The notes beneath the pieces are model-generated. The model did not search any database, was not told the origin of the DNA, and saw only the letters and a program-made list of their open reading frames with translations. A DNA stretch of 9,218 bases from Acidobacteriota bacterium (GTDB lineage: Bacteria > Acidobacteriota > Terriglobia > Terriglobales > Acidobacteriaceae): assembly GCA_021778875.1 (NCBI GenBank), contig JAJYBT010000047.1:1-9218 (forward strand), in the 5' to 3' direction. This document shows, piece after piece, positions 1-6,667 of the stretch. How positions within the stretch are numbered: the first letter of the stretch is position 1; each line of letters opens with the position of its first letter. A program made the position numbers and the translations under genes.

Positions 1-834
1 CGCGACTGGCTCACCTTCGTCAAGAGCCCGCGCGCACGCAACAAGATCAAGCACTGGCTCAATGAGGATCAGCGCCGCCGCGCCGTTGAAATCGGCCGCA
101 AGCTGCTGGAGCGCGAGGCCCGCAAGTTCAAGGTGCCCATGAGCCAGATTGACGACCAGGATCTGGGTCGCATCGCCAATGAATACGGCGTGGCCACCGC
201 CGCCGACCTGCTGGCAACGCTCGGCCAGGGCAAGCACTCGGCCCACCAGGTGCTCAACAAGCTCGCCCCCGGCTTCGCCGCTCCCGCCGAGGCCGAGCCG
301 GGCACAGAGACGAAGCCCGGCGAGACGCCCATGACCGACGCGGTGCGGAAGCTGCACCTCACCGGCTCTGACTCGCTCCAGGTCGAGGGGCAGAACGACC
401 TGCTCGTCTATCGCGCCCGCTGCTGCAATCCCATCCGCGGCGAAGAGATCGTGGGATACGTCACCCGCGGCAAGGGCGTGGCCGTGCATGCGCGCAGCTG
501 CCCCAATATTCAGAATTTGCTTTACGAGAGCGACCGCCGCATCGCCGTCGAGTGGGCCCGCGTGGGCGACGAGTCCGCTGGCCGCGTCCAGCGCTACCCC
601 GTCAAGATCACCGTCTACTGCGACGACCGCACCGGCATGTTGAAGGAGCTCACCGCCGTCATCTCCGACGACGACACCAACATCCGCGGCGTCGATATTC
701 GCCGCGATGAGAACGGCGAAGCCATCATCGAGTTCATTGTCGAGGCGGAAGACCTGCGCCACCTCAATCGCATGGTCCTCGGACTGCGCCGCGTCAGCGG
801 CGTGCGTACCGTGCTGCGCACGCAGAAGATCTAG
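1..834 (+). CDS. rel: RelA/SpoT-family (p)ppGpp synthetase/hydrolase, C-terminal part (5' end outside window)
   Basis: This is the regulatory C-terminal half of a RelA/SpoT homologue, the cytoplasmic enzyme that makes and/or degrades the alarmone (p)ppGpp. The reading frame is open from base 1, so the gene starts upstream. The 277 visible residues open with the end of the TGS domain and the following helical region (RDWLTFVKSPRARNKI). A Pro/Ala/Glu-rich linker follows at about residues 88-110. Next is the zinc-finger/RIS-type domain with a Cys-Cys pair (C141, C142), the GYVTRGKGVAVH segment, H163 and C167. The protein ends in an ACT domain (about 199-276, starting YPVKITVYCDDRTGMLKEL). In the family, these domains sense uncharged tRNA on the ribosome and control the N-terminal HD and synthetase domains, which lie outside the window. 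Whether this copy is bifunctional cannot be judged here. The TAG stop shares a CTAG with the convergent dehydrogenase gene. Family assignment is secure. Confidence 0.95.
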   Translation, partial: RDWLTFVKSPRARNKIKHWLNEDQRRRAVEIGRKLLEREARKFKVPMSQIDDQDLGRIANEYGVATAADLLATLGQGKHSAHQVLNKLAPGFAAPAEAEPGTETKPGETPMTDAVRKLHLTGSDSLQVEGQNDLLVYRARCCNPIRGEEIVGYVTRGKGVAVHARSCPNIQNLLYESDRRIAVEWARVGDESAGRVQRYPVKITVYCDDRTGMLKELTAVISDDDTNIRGVDIRRDENGEAIIEFIVEAEDLRHLNRMVLGLRRVSGVRTVLRTQKI

Positions 835-1994
835 ACCGCGCTCAACACCAGCTTCCCAATCGTGGCCAGTTGCATGTTCGACGTGCCTTCGTAAATCTTG
901 CCCACCTTCGCGTCGCGATAATACTTCTCCGCCGGGTAGTCGCGCACAAAGCCATTGCCTCCGAAAATCTCCACGCACTGGCTCGCCACGCGCTCGGCCA
1001 CCTGCGACGTGAACAGCTTCGCCATCGCCGCCTCGCGCACAAACGGCTGCCCCGCATCCTTCATGCGCGCCGCGTTGTAGACCATCAGCCGCGCCGCCTC
1101 AATCTCCGTGGCCATTTCCGCCAGCGTGAACTGCACCGCCTGAAACTCCGCGATGGCTTTGCCGAACTGGCGGCGCTCTTTGGCGTAGCGCGCGGCATGG
1201 CCCCATGCCCCCTCGGCCAGCCCCAACATCTGCGCGCCGATGCCGATGCGCCCTTCGTTCAGCGTCTCAATGGCAATCTTGTATCCCTTGCCCGGCTCGC
1301 CCAGCAGGTTTGCGCCAGGCACCTCGCAGTCCTCAAAGATCAGCTCGCACGTGCTGCTGGCGCGGATGCCCATCTTGTCTTCCTTGCGCCCGACCGTGAA
1401 GCCCGGCGTGCCCTTCTCCACCAGAAAAGCCGAGATGCCGCGATAGCCTGCCGCCGGGTCCAGCGTGGCAAAAACCAGAAACAGCCCCGCCTCACGCGCA
1501 TTGCTGATCCACAGCTTGCGCCCGTTCAGCCTGTAGCCGCCGTCCGTGGCCTCGGCGCGCGTCTGCAGCGCAAAGGCGTCCGAGCCGGAGCCTGCCTCGC
1601 TCAGCGCGTACGCGCCCGCCGTGTTCGCCGCCAGCCGCGGCAGCCAGGTGCGCTGCTGCTCCGCCGTGCCCCAACGCCGCATGGCATTGATCACCAGCGT
1701 ATTGTGCACATCCACCAGCACGGCCACAGCAGGGTCCACGGTGGAGATGGCCTCAATCGCCAGCACGGCATCAAAAAACGTGCCGCCCGCGCCGCCCATC
1801 TCCTCGGGAACCTCAATCCCCATCAGCCCCAGCGCAAACAGCTTCTCCACAAGGCCTGCGGAAAACTGCTGCTCGTCGTCCATCTGCCGCACCAGCGGCG
1901 CAATCGTCTCCCCGGCAAACTGCCGCACGGTGGAGGAAAACAGCTTTTCTTCCTCAGAGAGCTGCGTGAGCGGGGGATGAGCAAGGGCGGTCAA
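831..1994 (-). CDS. Acyl-CoA dehydrogenase, short/branched-chain type
   Basis: This is a complete 387-residue FAD-dependent acyl-CoA dehydrogenase, the usual family length. It would catalyse alpha,beta-dehydrogenation of an acyl-CoA and pass electrons to ETF, in beta-oxidation or branched-chain amino-acid breakdown. Both family signatures are present: ALSEAGSGSDAFA at residues 130-142, and the EIFGGNGF...D block at 342-361. The catalytic base is E369 in KIYEGTSNMQL, the position used by short-chain and short/branched-chain enzymes. The segments TLNEGRIGIGAQMLGLAEG (about 244-262) and LMGIEVPEEMGG (57-68) resemble what I remember of mitochondrial ACADSB, so 2-methylbutyryl- or isobutyryl-CoA-like substrates are a reasonable guess; butyryl-CoA is the alternative. 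There is no signal peptide, so it is cytoplasmic. The start is TTG, chosen because a strong AAGGAG lies 7 nt upstream. No ETF or thiolase gene is adjacent, so pathway context is missing. Confidence 0.93.
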   Translation of the reverse strand: MTALAHPPLTQLSEEEKLFSSTVRQFAGETIAPLVRQMDDEQQFSAGLVEKLFALGLMGIEVPEEMGGAGGTFFDAVLAIEAISTVDPAVAVLVDVHNTLVINAMRRWGTAEQQRTWLPRLAANTAGAYALSEAGSGSDAFALQTRAEATDGGYRLNGRKLWISNAREAGLFLVFATLDPAAGYRGISAFLVEKGTPGFTVGRKEDKMGIRASSTCELIFEDCEVPGANLLGEPGKGYKIAIETLNEGRIGIGAQMLGLAEGAWGHAARYAKERRQFGKAIAEFQAVQFTLAEMATEIEAARLMVYNAARMKDAGQPFVREAAMAKLFTSQVAERVASQCVEIFGGNGFVRDYPAEKYYRDAKVGKIYEGTSNMQLATIGKLVLSAV

Positions 1995-2001
1995 CGGAAT
2001 A

Positions 2002-2007
2002 CTCCTT
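2002..2007 (-). promoter_or_regulatory. Shine-Dalgarno site of the acyl-CoA dehydrogenase gene
   Basis: On the minus strand, AAGGAG lies 7 nt before the TTG codon at 1992-1994. This good match and spacing decides the non-ATG start. No ATG lies nearby in frame at a comparable distance. Confidence 0.75.
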
Positions 2008-2057
2008 CAGCCCTCGGAGTGTATCAAAACCGGCAGGCAGGCGGAGTCGCGCAAAAG

Positions 2058-2093
2058 AAAAGGGGCAGTCGCCGCGCGGCGACTGCCCCTTTT
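2058..2093 (-). terminator. Rho-independent terminator of the S53 protease gene
   Basis: This is a perfect hairpin. A 12-bp GC-rich stem (2062-2073 GGGGCAGTCGCC with 2078-2089) has a GCGC loop and is extended by four A-T pairs (2058-2061 with 2090-2093). On the minus strand it is followed by TTTTCTTTTGC, a good U-tract, and it starts 12 nt after the protease TAA stop. On the plus strand it ends TTTTGG, so it could also stop transcripts that read out antisense to the dehydrogenase. It insulates the dehydrogenase gene, whose start lies 63 bp further on, from protease transcription. The dehydrogenase promoter must therefore sit in or right after the hairpin. Confidence 0.9.
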
Positions 2094-2105
2094 GGTCTGC
2101 GTGGG

Positions 2106-5099
2106 TTAGTTGATGACGAACGTGAACGTGGTAGAAGCCGTGAGGGCGGTGTTCGTTGAATCCTTACCCGTCACGGTGATGGTGTAGGTGCCCTTGGATG
2201 GATTCGCGACACTGGTGCCACCGCCGCCTCCGCACGCGGAGATGGTCAGCCCCAAAGCCACCAGCGCAATCACCCCGGCCACGCCGCGCAGCTTCTTCGA
2301 GTAGCGGGCCATGAACCCGGCCAGCAGCAGCCCGGCAAAAGCCAGCCCCGCGGGTGCAGGATTCGGCGCGTTGTTGCGCGAGGTTTGCTTCCCTATCATC
2401 GCGCGCATGGGCAGCATGTGGCTCTTGCCGCTGTAGTAGCCATAGTACCCGCCGCCGTAGCCGCCGGTATTGGCGTTGCAATCCATCGCATTCGTGTCCA
2501 ACGTAAAGGTTGTGGTCGCCGCGGCTGTTCCACTCACCGAGACCTCGCCGCTCGAACCGTCCGGCGCAATCTTGGTGAAGTTGTAGCACAGGTTGGCGAG
2601 CGCGCTCGCGTTGGAGGCGGTAAAGCTGATGTAGACCGTGCCCGTGTAGCCGCCCGACGGAGTAAAGGTCAGCGTCTCCTGGCCGGAGGAACCCTGCTTC
2701 ACCGTCAGCGTCGACGGAGACGCCGCCACCCTGAAGCTGGCTGTGCCCGTGCCTCCGCCAATTGTCACCGAGGCGGCGCCCGTTGAGGCTGCGTGAGTCG
2801 AGTCGCCCGCATAGTTGGCGACCACCACGTGCGCGCCCGAGGTCGTGAACGAGGTTTGATAGGTCGCCTTGCCGGTCCCGTCCAGCGTCGCGGTTGCGGT
2901 TGTGCCGCCACCGCTGAGGGTCTGATCGATGGCCAGGTTCACCGTGCCCGAGGGGATGGTCGATCCGGTGGACGAGGCCACCTTGATCGTGAAGGTCACG
3001 TTCGCGCCCGACGTCGGCGTTGCGGTTGACGGCGTCACAACCGTCGTGGTGTCAACCAGCGTGGCGCCACCGCCGGAGTTGGCTGGCCACGCGGTTGCAA
3101 GGCCGGGCAGTTGGACCGAGCCGAGGCCCGTCGCCAGATCGTAGCCCGCGCCCGCGGAGTAGCCCGCCGTGGACGTGCCGCAGTAGGTTGTCCCGCCAAG
3201 GCAGTTGTTGTTGCCGATCGTGATGTCGTGGAAGGCCGCCGCATACGTGGCGCTGTTCGAGGCCAGCGTATAGAGCGCCGGGTTGATGAGTCCCTGCCCG
3301 GTCGTGTAGTTCTTCTGCTGATTGATAAGAGCCAGCATGCCCGCAAACACCGGCGTGGCAAAGCTGGTGCCGCCGGCCAGCGTCAGGTAGTTGCCGCCCG
3401 AGGTGCTGTCGCGGAAGCCGCTGTTGCAGCTCGCCGCCTGTGCCGGGGTTGGAGGCGTTGCGTTCGGGTTCGCCGGCTGCCACGCGCTTGTGTCGCTGGT
3501 GCAGTAGAGATACGCGACGTAGTTTGGCGAGGAGTAGAGGGAGATGTCCGGCACATCGCGCACGCCGTCCGCGGGAATGCCGGGAACGTTCTTCTGCCAG
3601 GCTGGCTTCGTTTTGAAAATCGCGCTCTTGCCGCCGCCCGAGGCACTCAGGCCATAGGTGCTGGAGTCGTCGTTCCACGTGACCTCAGGCAGCCACTGCA
3701 GCGCAGAGGTAATTACGTCGCTGCTGGCCTTCGCCGTCCAGTACGCCGTGCCCGCCGAGTAGTAGTCCGGGCTGTAGGTGATGCTTGACGTGAAGTAAGC
3801 CGTGTTGGGATTGTTGATTTCCGTTCCGCCCACGCCGGTGACGTAAGGGCTGCTCGCCGGGTAGTTCACAGCCAGCGCCTGCTGCTGCGCCGTCGTCAGG
3901 CTGCTCACGCCGTTGCACGAGGTCGAGCCCTGGTCGCCCGAAGCAGACAGAATCGTCTGTCCCTGCGCCGCCGCCTGCTGGAAAACCGGCTCCATAACGT
4001 TCTGGTAATTCAAGTTGTTCCCGATAACGACCGTCTCGCAGGCGCCGTAGCTCACGCTGATGATGTCGCCGATCTTCTGGTCCACCGCGTAGGTGATCGA
4101 GTCAAACACGCCATTGCTTGTCGTGCTGTTGCCGGAGTAGACAAAGTAGATGTCCGCGCCGGGAGCCATGGCGCTCGACCATTCCAGGTCAAGATCGGAC
4201 TCGCTTTCGTCGCCCGAGATGATCGTCGCCGCTCCCGTGCCGGGCACCAGCACCTTCGTGGGGTCCTTTACGGCCAGCCCGGCAGCCTTCTGGAAGTTCT
4301 CAATATCGCTGACCACGATGTCCGACTGGCCCATGATGGCGATCGTCTGCCCCGTGCCGTCAAAGCCGCCGGTCACCGTGCCGTTCGGGTCGTAGGCCTT
4401 CTTGATGTCCCCCGGCGCAAAGAACACATTGCCCGAGATGTACGACGTAAACGCCGGGTTCGCAACCGGAGCCACGCGCGCGGCGTGCATCGAGCGCGGC
4501 TTGAAGTCGCTCAGATTCCTCACGCCCTCGACCACGGGAGCAATCGCAGAAGGCATTGAGAGCGCCGATGCAGGGCCAAAGTGCGTTGTGCCGTTGATCT
4601 TGTAGAAATGCATCTGCGTCCGGAACGCCTGCTCCACCTGGCCCACGGTGCCGGAAAAGCGGATCATGTTCCGGCTGCGCGCCGTGTAGTCCACCTGGAA
4701 GCCCTGCTGCTGCAGCCAGACGCGCACCTTGTCGATGTCCGTCTGCGCCATGCCGAAGCGGGCCGCGAACTGGTCCGGAGTCAGCCACTGGTGATACAGC
4801 GGCGAGGCCGGGTTCTGCTGTGCGGCCAGCAGGGCCTCCAGATCAGCCTGCTGCGCTGCCGAACGGTTGAAGACGATGGCGATGCTTTCGAGGCGGGTGG
4901 CGGCGGGCATCGGACCCGCGTCAAACTGCGCCTCCATCTGCGGCCCGCCTTTCAGAGCGGACATTTCGTTGGTTACTTCAGAGCGAATGCGCGGCGCCGG
5001 AGCCTGCGCGGCAAAAGCCGTCGCAGCCATCGCGCAACCGGCAATCCATCCGCCTAACCGAAGCCACTTTTTCTTTGAGAGTGTAAGCATCGTATTCAT
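2106..5099 (-). CDS. Secreted S53 family (sedolisin/kumamolisin-type) protease with Ig-like domains and C-terminal membrane hairpin
   Basis: This is an exported serine-carboxyl endopeptidase of 997 residues, of a family that usually acts at acidic pH. The order is: signal peptide about 1-33 (SKKKWLRLGG, hydrophobic core, AFAAQA); activation propeptide about 65-205 with the hallmark SPLYHQWLTPDQFAARFG; catalytic domain about 215-670. The Ser-Glu-Asp machinery is intact: E300 and D304 in ESDLDLEW, oxyanion D389 in SASGDQGS, nucleophile S579 in GGTSFATP, and calcium-site residues D625 (HDITIGNN) and D654 (GYDLATGLG). Then come an Ig-like domain (about 680-780) and a second Ig-like segment (787-871). 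After these lie a Gly/Tyr-rich stretch, a hydrophobic segment (916-931), a basic loop RYSKKLR, a second hydrophobic segment (939-955) ending ISAC plus five Gly, and a final beta-rich tail (968-997). ATG 5099 is preferred: AAGGA lies 5 nt upstream and it gives a normal signal peptide. The gene is monocistronic with its own terminator. Likely substrates are environmental proteins. Confidence 0.94.
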   Translation of the reverse strand: MNTMLTLSKKKWLRLGGWIAGCAMAATAFAAQAPAPRIRSEVTNEMSALKGGPQMEAQFDAGPMPAATRLESIAIVFNRSAAQQADLEALLAAQQNPASPLYHQWLTPDQFAARFGMAQTDIDKVRVWLQQQGFQVDYTARSRNMIRFSGTVGQVEQAFRTQMHFYKINGTTHFGPASALSMPSAIAPVVEGVRNLSDFKPRSMHAARVAPVANPAFTSYISGNVFFAPGDIKKAYDPNGTVTGGFDGTGQTIAIMGQSDIVVSDIENFQKAAGLAVKDPTKVLVPGTGAATIISGDESESDLDLEWSSAMAPGADIYFVYSGNSTTSNGVFDSITYAVDQKIGDIISVSYGACETVVIGNNLNYQNVMEPVFQQAAAQGQTILSASGDQGSTSCNGVSSLTTAQQQALAVNYPASSPYVTGVGGTEINNPNTAYFTSSITYSPDYYSAGTAYWTAKASSDVITSALQWLPEVTWNDDSSTYGLSASGGGKSAIFKTKPAWQKNVPGIPADGVRDVPDISLYSSPNYVAYLYCTSDTSAWQPANPNATPPTPAQAASCNSGFRDSTSGGNYLTLAGGTSFATPVFAGMLALINQQKNYTTGQGLINPALYTLASNSATYAAAFHDITIGNNNCLGGTTYCGTSTAGYSAGAGYDLATGLGSVQLPGLATAWPANSGGGATLVDTTTVVTPSTATPTSGANVTFTIKVASSTGSTIPSGTVNLAIDQTLSGGGTTATATLDGTGKATYQTSFTTSGAHVVVANYAGDSTHAASTGAASVTIGGGTGTASFRVAASPSTLTVKQGSSGQETLTFTPSGGYTGTVYISFTASNASALANLCYNFTKIAPDGSSGEVSVSGTAAATTTFTLDTNAMDCNANTGGYGGGYYGYYSGKSHMLPMRAMIGKQTSRNNAPNPAPAGLAFAGLLLAGFMARYSKKLRGVAGVIALVALGLTISACGGGGGTSVANPSKGTYTITVTGKDSTNTALTASTTFTFVIN

Positions 5100-5104
5100 A
5101 GCCA

Positions 5105-5109
5105 TCCTT
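5105..5109 (-). promoter_or_regulatory. Shine-Dalgarno site that sets the protease start
   Basis: On the minus strand, AAGGA precedes the ATG at 5097-5099 by 5 nt. It overlaps another ATG (5103-5105), which is too close to it to be used. The next ATG at 5088-5090 is less well spaced, and a TTG at 5187-5189 has no such site and would bury the signal peptide. Confidence 0.6.
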
Positions 5110-5341
5110 GTAAGGTGGAGCCTGTCAAGTCCAAACATGCTAGCACGGACAGATTGCTTCCGTACTCGGGAGTCGAGGAGCCTTGCCAAATCGCGCTGGA
5201 GTCATTTCCGGGGCAGAAATGAGAAATAAGCAAGGCAACGAACATCGTCCATCCGTCGCGCTTCGCCGGAGCGGCCTCCAGAAGAAAACACACCTATCTA
5301 TTCATCATAGACACTGATTCTCGCTCAGAGTTGCCCGGAAG

Positions 5342-5363
5342 GCGTGCCACTTTCGTGGCATGC
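5342..5363 (-). terminator. Possible weak terminator hairpin after the TPR gene
   Basis: A 9-bp stem with one G-T pair (5342-5350 with 5355-5363, loop TTTC) starts 11 nt after the TGA stop of the TPR gene. There is no clear U-tract on the minus strand (it reads CTTCCGGGC), so intrinsic termination would be weak. It could equally be an incidental or mRNA-stabilising hairpin. The rest of 5100-5374 is the protease leader. I saw no convincing promoter pair there. Confidence 0.3.
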
Positions 5364-5374
5364 GAATAAGGCGC

Positions 5375-6322
5375 TCAGCAGGCGAAGGGCTCCGGGCTTA
5401 CCAGTTCCAGGCTCGGCGCTGACTTGCGCGGCGCAACAAACCGGTCCGCGCGCCAGGCAATCGCAAGCCGCTCGCGGCCCAGCAGCTTGCGAATCTGGCC
5501 GCGCGCATGTTCGGTCCAGGGGCCGTTCCGGTCCAGGCGCACGTAGGTCTGCCAGTGCCGCAGCGCTGCCCGGTACTCGCCCTTGCGCTCATAAGCCAGC
5601 GCCAGGTTGTAGTGCGCGTCGGCGTAGTGCGGGGCCAGGGCCACGGCCTGCCGGTAGGCCGCTATCGACTCATCCAGCCGCTCCAGCTCGTCCAGCACGT
5701 TGCCCAGGTCAAAGAACGCCAGCACGTACCCCGGGTCCGCTTCCGTGGCGCGGCGATAGAGCGCCTCCGCCCGCCCGTACTGGCGCAGATGAAAGTGGAT
5801 GGTTCCCAGATTGATGCAGGCCGGCGCGTACTCCGGGTCCCGCGCCAGAATCGTCTCATAGAGATCGATGGCACTCTGCTTTTCGCCGCTTTCCTCCGCC
5901 TGCACCGCGGCCAGAAACCGCTCCTGCACGCTCTGCGCGCTGGCCGGCTTGCGCAGAGCGCAGGGCTGCGGCGTCTCCGGGTCTCGCCCAAGCCGCTCAA
6001 AGTCGAAGAGAAACTGCCGCCGGATCGGATCGACCATCGCGCCCTCGCAGCGGAACGCAAGCCGCGTCCCGGTCCGCACCAGGCTCGCCTCAAGCATCGG
6101 ATTCAAGAGGCCCGCCACGGACTGCATCGCCACAATTGTGTGCCGGATTGACGCCGCCGAAACGGACTCCTCGCGAAGCGCCCGCAGCGTCTTCAACTGC
6201 CTTAGATCCTGGAAGGTATAGGTCTGCTGAGAAGGAATGAGCCCGGCCCTTTCCCAACCCTGCAACTGGCGGGAACTGATCTGCAGTATCCGCAGTACGT
6301 CCTGGCGGCTATAGCTGGTCAC
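5375..6322 (-). CDS. MerR-type helix-turn-helix / TPR-repeat protein
   Basis: This is a complete 315-residue soluble protein. Residues 1-70 look like a MerR-family winged HTH: YSRQDVLRILQISSRQLQGW is the helix-turn-helix, ERAGLIPSQQTYTFQDLRQL is the wing and next helix, and a helix with REESVSAASIRHTI follows. Residues 75-112 form a short beta-rich segment (RLAFRCEGAMVDPIRRQFLF). About four TPR units follow at roughly 131-164, 165-198, 199-232 and 233-266, with typical TPR residues such as NLGTIHFHLRQYGRAEALY and NLALAYERKGEYRAAL. The tail (270-315) has no recognised domain. The usual MerR C-terminal effector domain is replaced by TPRs, so a protein-protein interaction input is inferred rather than a metal or drug. 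The start is GTG with GGGAG 9 nt upstream. It is divergent from the PAS-GGDEF-EAL gene. Target genes are unknown; control of its own promoter or of the divergent gene is a guess. Confidence 0.85.
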   Translation of the reverse strand: MTSYSRQDVLRILQISSRQLQGWERAGLIPSQQTYTFQDLRQLKTLRALREESVSAASIRHTIVAMQSVAGLLNPMLEASLVRTGTRLAFRCEGAMVDPIRRQFLFDFERLGRDPETPQPCALRKPASAQSVQERFLAAVQAEESGEKQSAIDLYETILARDPEYAPACINLGTIHFHLRQYGRAEALYRRATEADPGYVLAFFDLGNVLDELERLDESIAAYRQAVALAPHYADAHYNLALAYERKGEYRAALRHWQTYVRLDRNGPWTEHARGQIRKLLGRERLAIAWRADRFVAPRKSAPSLELVSPEPFAC

Positions 6323-6448
6323 TCTTCGATGCTCCCGTGGTGGCTCCGGCTCGGCGTCGGGTCTCGAACGGTCTGGTAGATCCCGAACCCCGGCTCCGAT
6401 TCCGGAGGTTGCTCTCGGAACAGTTATGGAGGAACCGCTCTTGCTGCG

Positions 6449-6466
6449 ATTATGCCAATATTATGC
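6449..6466. repeat. Short direct repeat ATTATGC-N4-ATTATGC
   Basis: Two identical heptamers at 6449-6455 and 6460-6466 start 11 bp apart, about one helical turn. This spacing suits two protein subunits binding the same DNA face. The minus-strand reading gives two CATAAT hexamers that could act as -10 elements for the TPR gene, but I found no good -35 element for either. The repeat directly abuts a DnaA-box-like site. Confidence 0.35.
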
Positions 6467-6474
6467 GTGGATAA
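6466..6474 (-). promoter_or_regulatory. DnaA-box-like site 1 (TTATCCACG)
   Basis: The minus strand reads TTATCCACG, 8 of 9 matches to the classic DnaA box TTATCCACA. Function is inferred only. It is one of three same-strand sites within about 100 bp. Confidence 0.35.
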
Positions 6475-6506
6475 GCAGGCTTCAATTGCGGCGACAACAA
6501 AAAGTG

Positions 6507-6515
6507 AGTGGATAA
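6507..6515 (-). promoter_or_regulatory. DnaA-box-like site 2 (TTATCCACT)
   Basis: The minus strand reads TTATCCACT, 8 of 9 matches to TTATCCACA. It lies in the same orientation as the first site and starts 41 bp from it, close to four helical turns. Confidence 0.35.
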
Positions 6516-6558
6516 CCCGTACCTGATTTGGTTCACGCGGCACATGGACGCGCCATTC

Positions 6559-6567
6559 TGTGGAAAA
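6559..6567 (-). promoter_or_regulatory. DnaA-box-like site 3 (TTTTCCACA)
   Basis: The minus strand reads TTTTCCACA, 8 of 9 matches to TTATCCACA, but the mismatch is in the more conserved TTAT part, so it is the weakest of the three. Its orientation is the same as the other two. Confidence 0.25.
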
Positions 6568-6638
6568 GCAGTCCCGAAAATCGACATGACACCACGAATG
6601 CCCGAAAGACTGTATGGAGGCATGGAACAAGGGTCATA

Positions 6639-6667
6639 TTGTGTCTTCCGGGCCGCCCTTTTATGCT
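6639..6667 (+). promoter_or_regulatory. Candidate sigma70-type promoter for the PAS-GGDEF-EAL gene
   Basis: TTGTGT (6639-6644) and TATGCT (6662-6667) are separated by 17 bp and match the consensus at 3/6 and 4/6 positions. The predicted transcript would have a leader of about 60 nt. The match is weak and could be chance. Confidence 0.2.

Noticed and set aside
870..2159. Long plus-strand open frame (429 codons) antisense to the dehydrogenase
   Set aside because: It is rich in Arg, His and Leu with no domain pattern. It mirrors a well-supported gene in GC-rich DNA and runs through the terminator hairpin into the protease 3' end.
5123..5128. Perfect TTGACA on the minus strand before the protease gene
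   Set aside because: At 16-18 bp spacing the -10 element would fall on the ribosome site and start codon, and no TATAAT-like hexamer is there.
5100..5189. N-terminal extension of the protease to a TTG at 5187-5189
   Set aside because: It would place 30 residues ahead of a good signal peptide and has no ribosome site. ATG 5099 with AAGGA explains the start better.
5304..5309. TATGAT on the minus strand as a -10 element for the protease
   Set aside because: No -35-like hexamer lies 16-18 bp upstream and there is no extended -10 TGN, so it could be chance.
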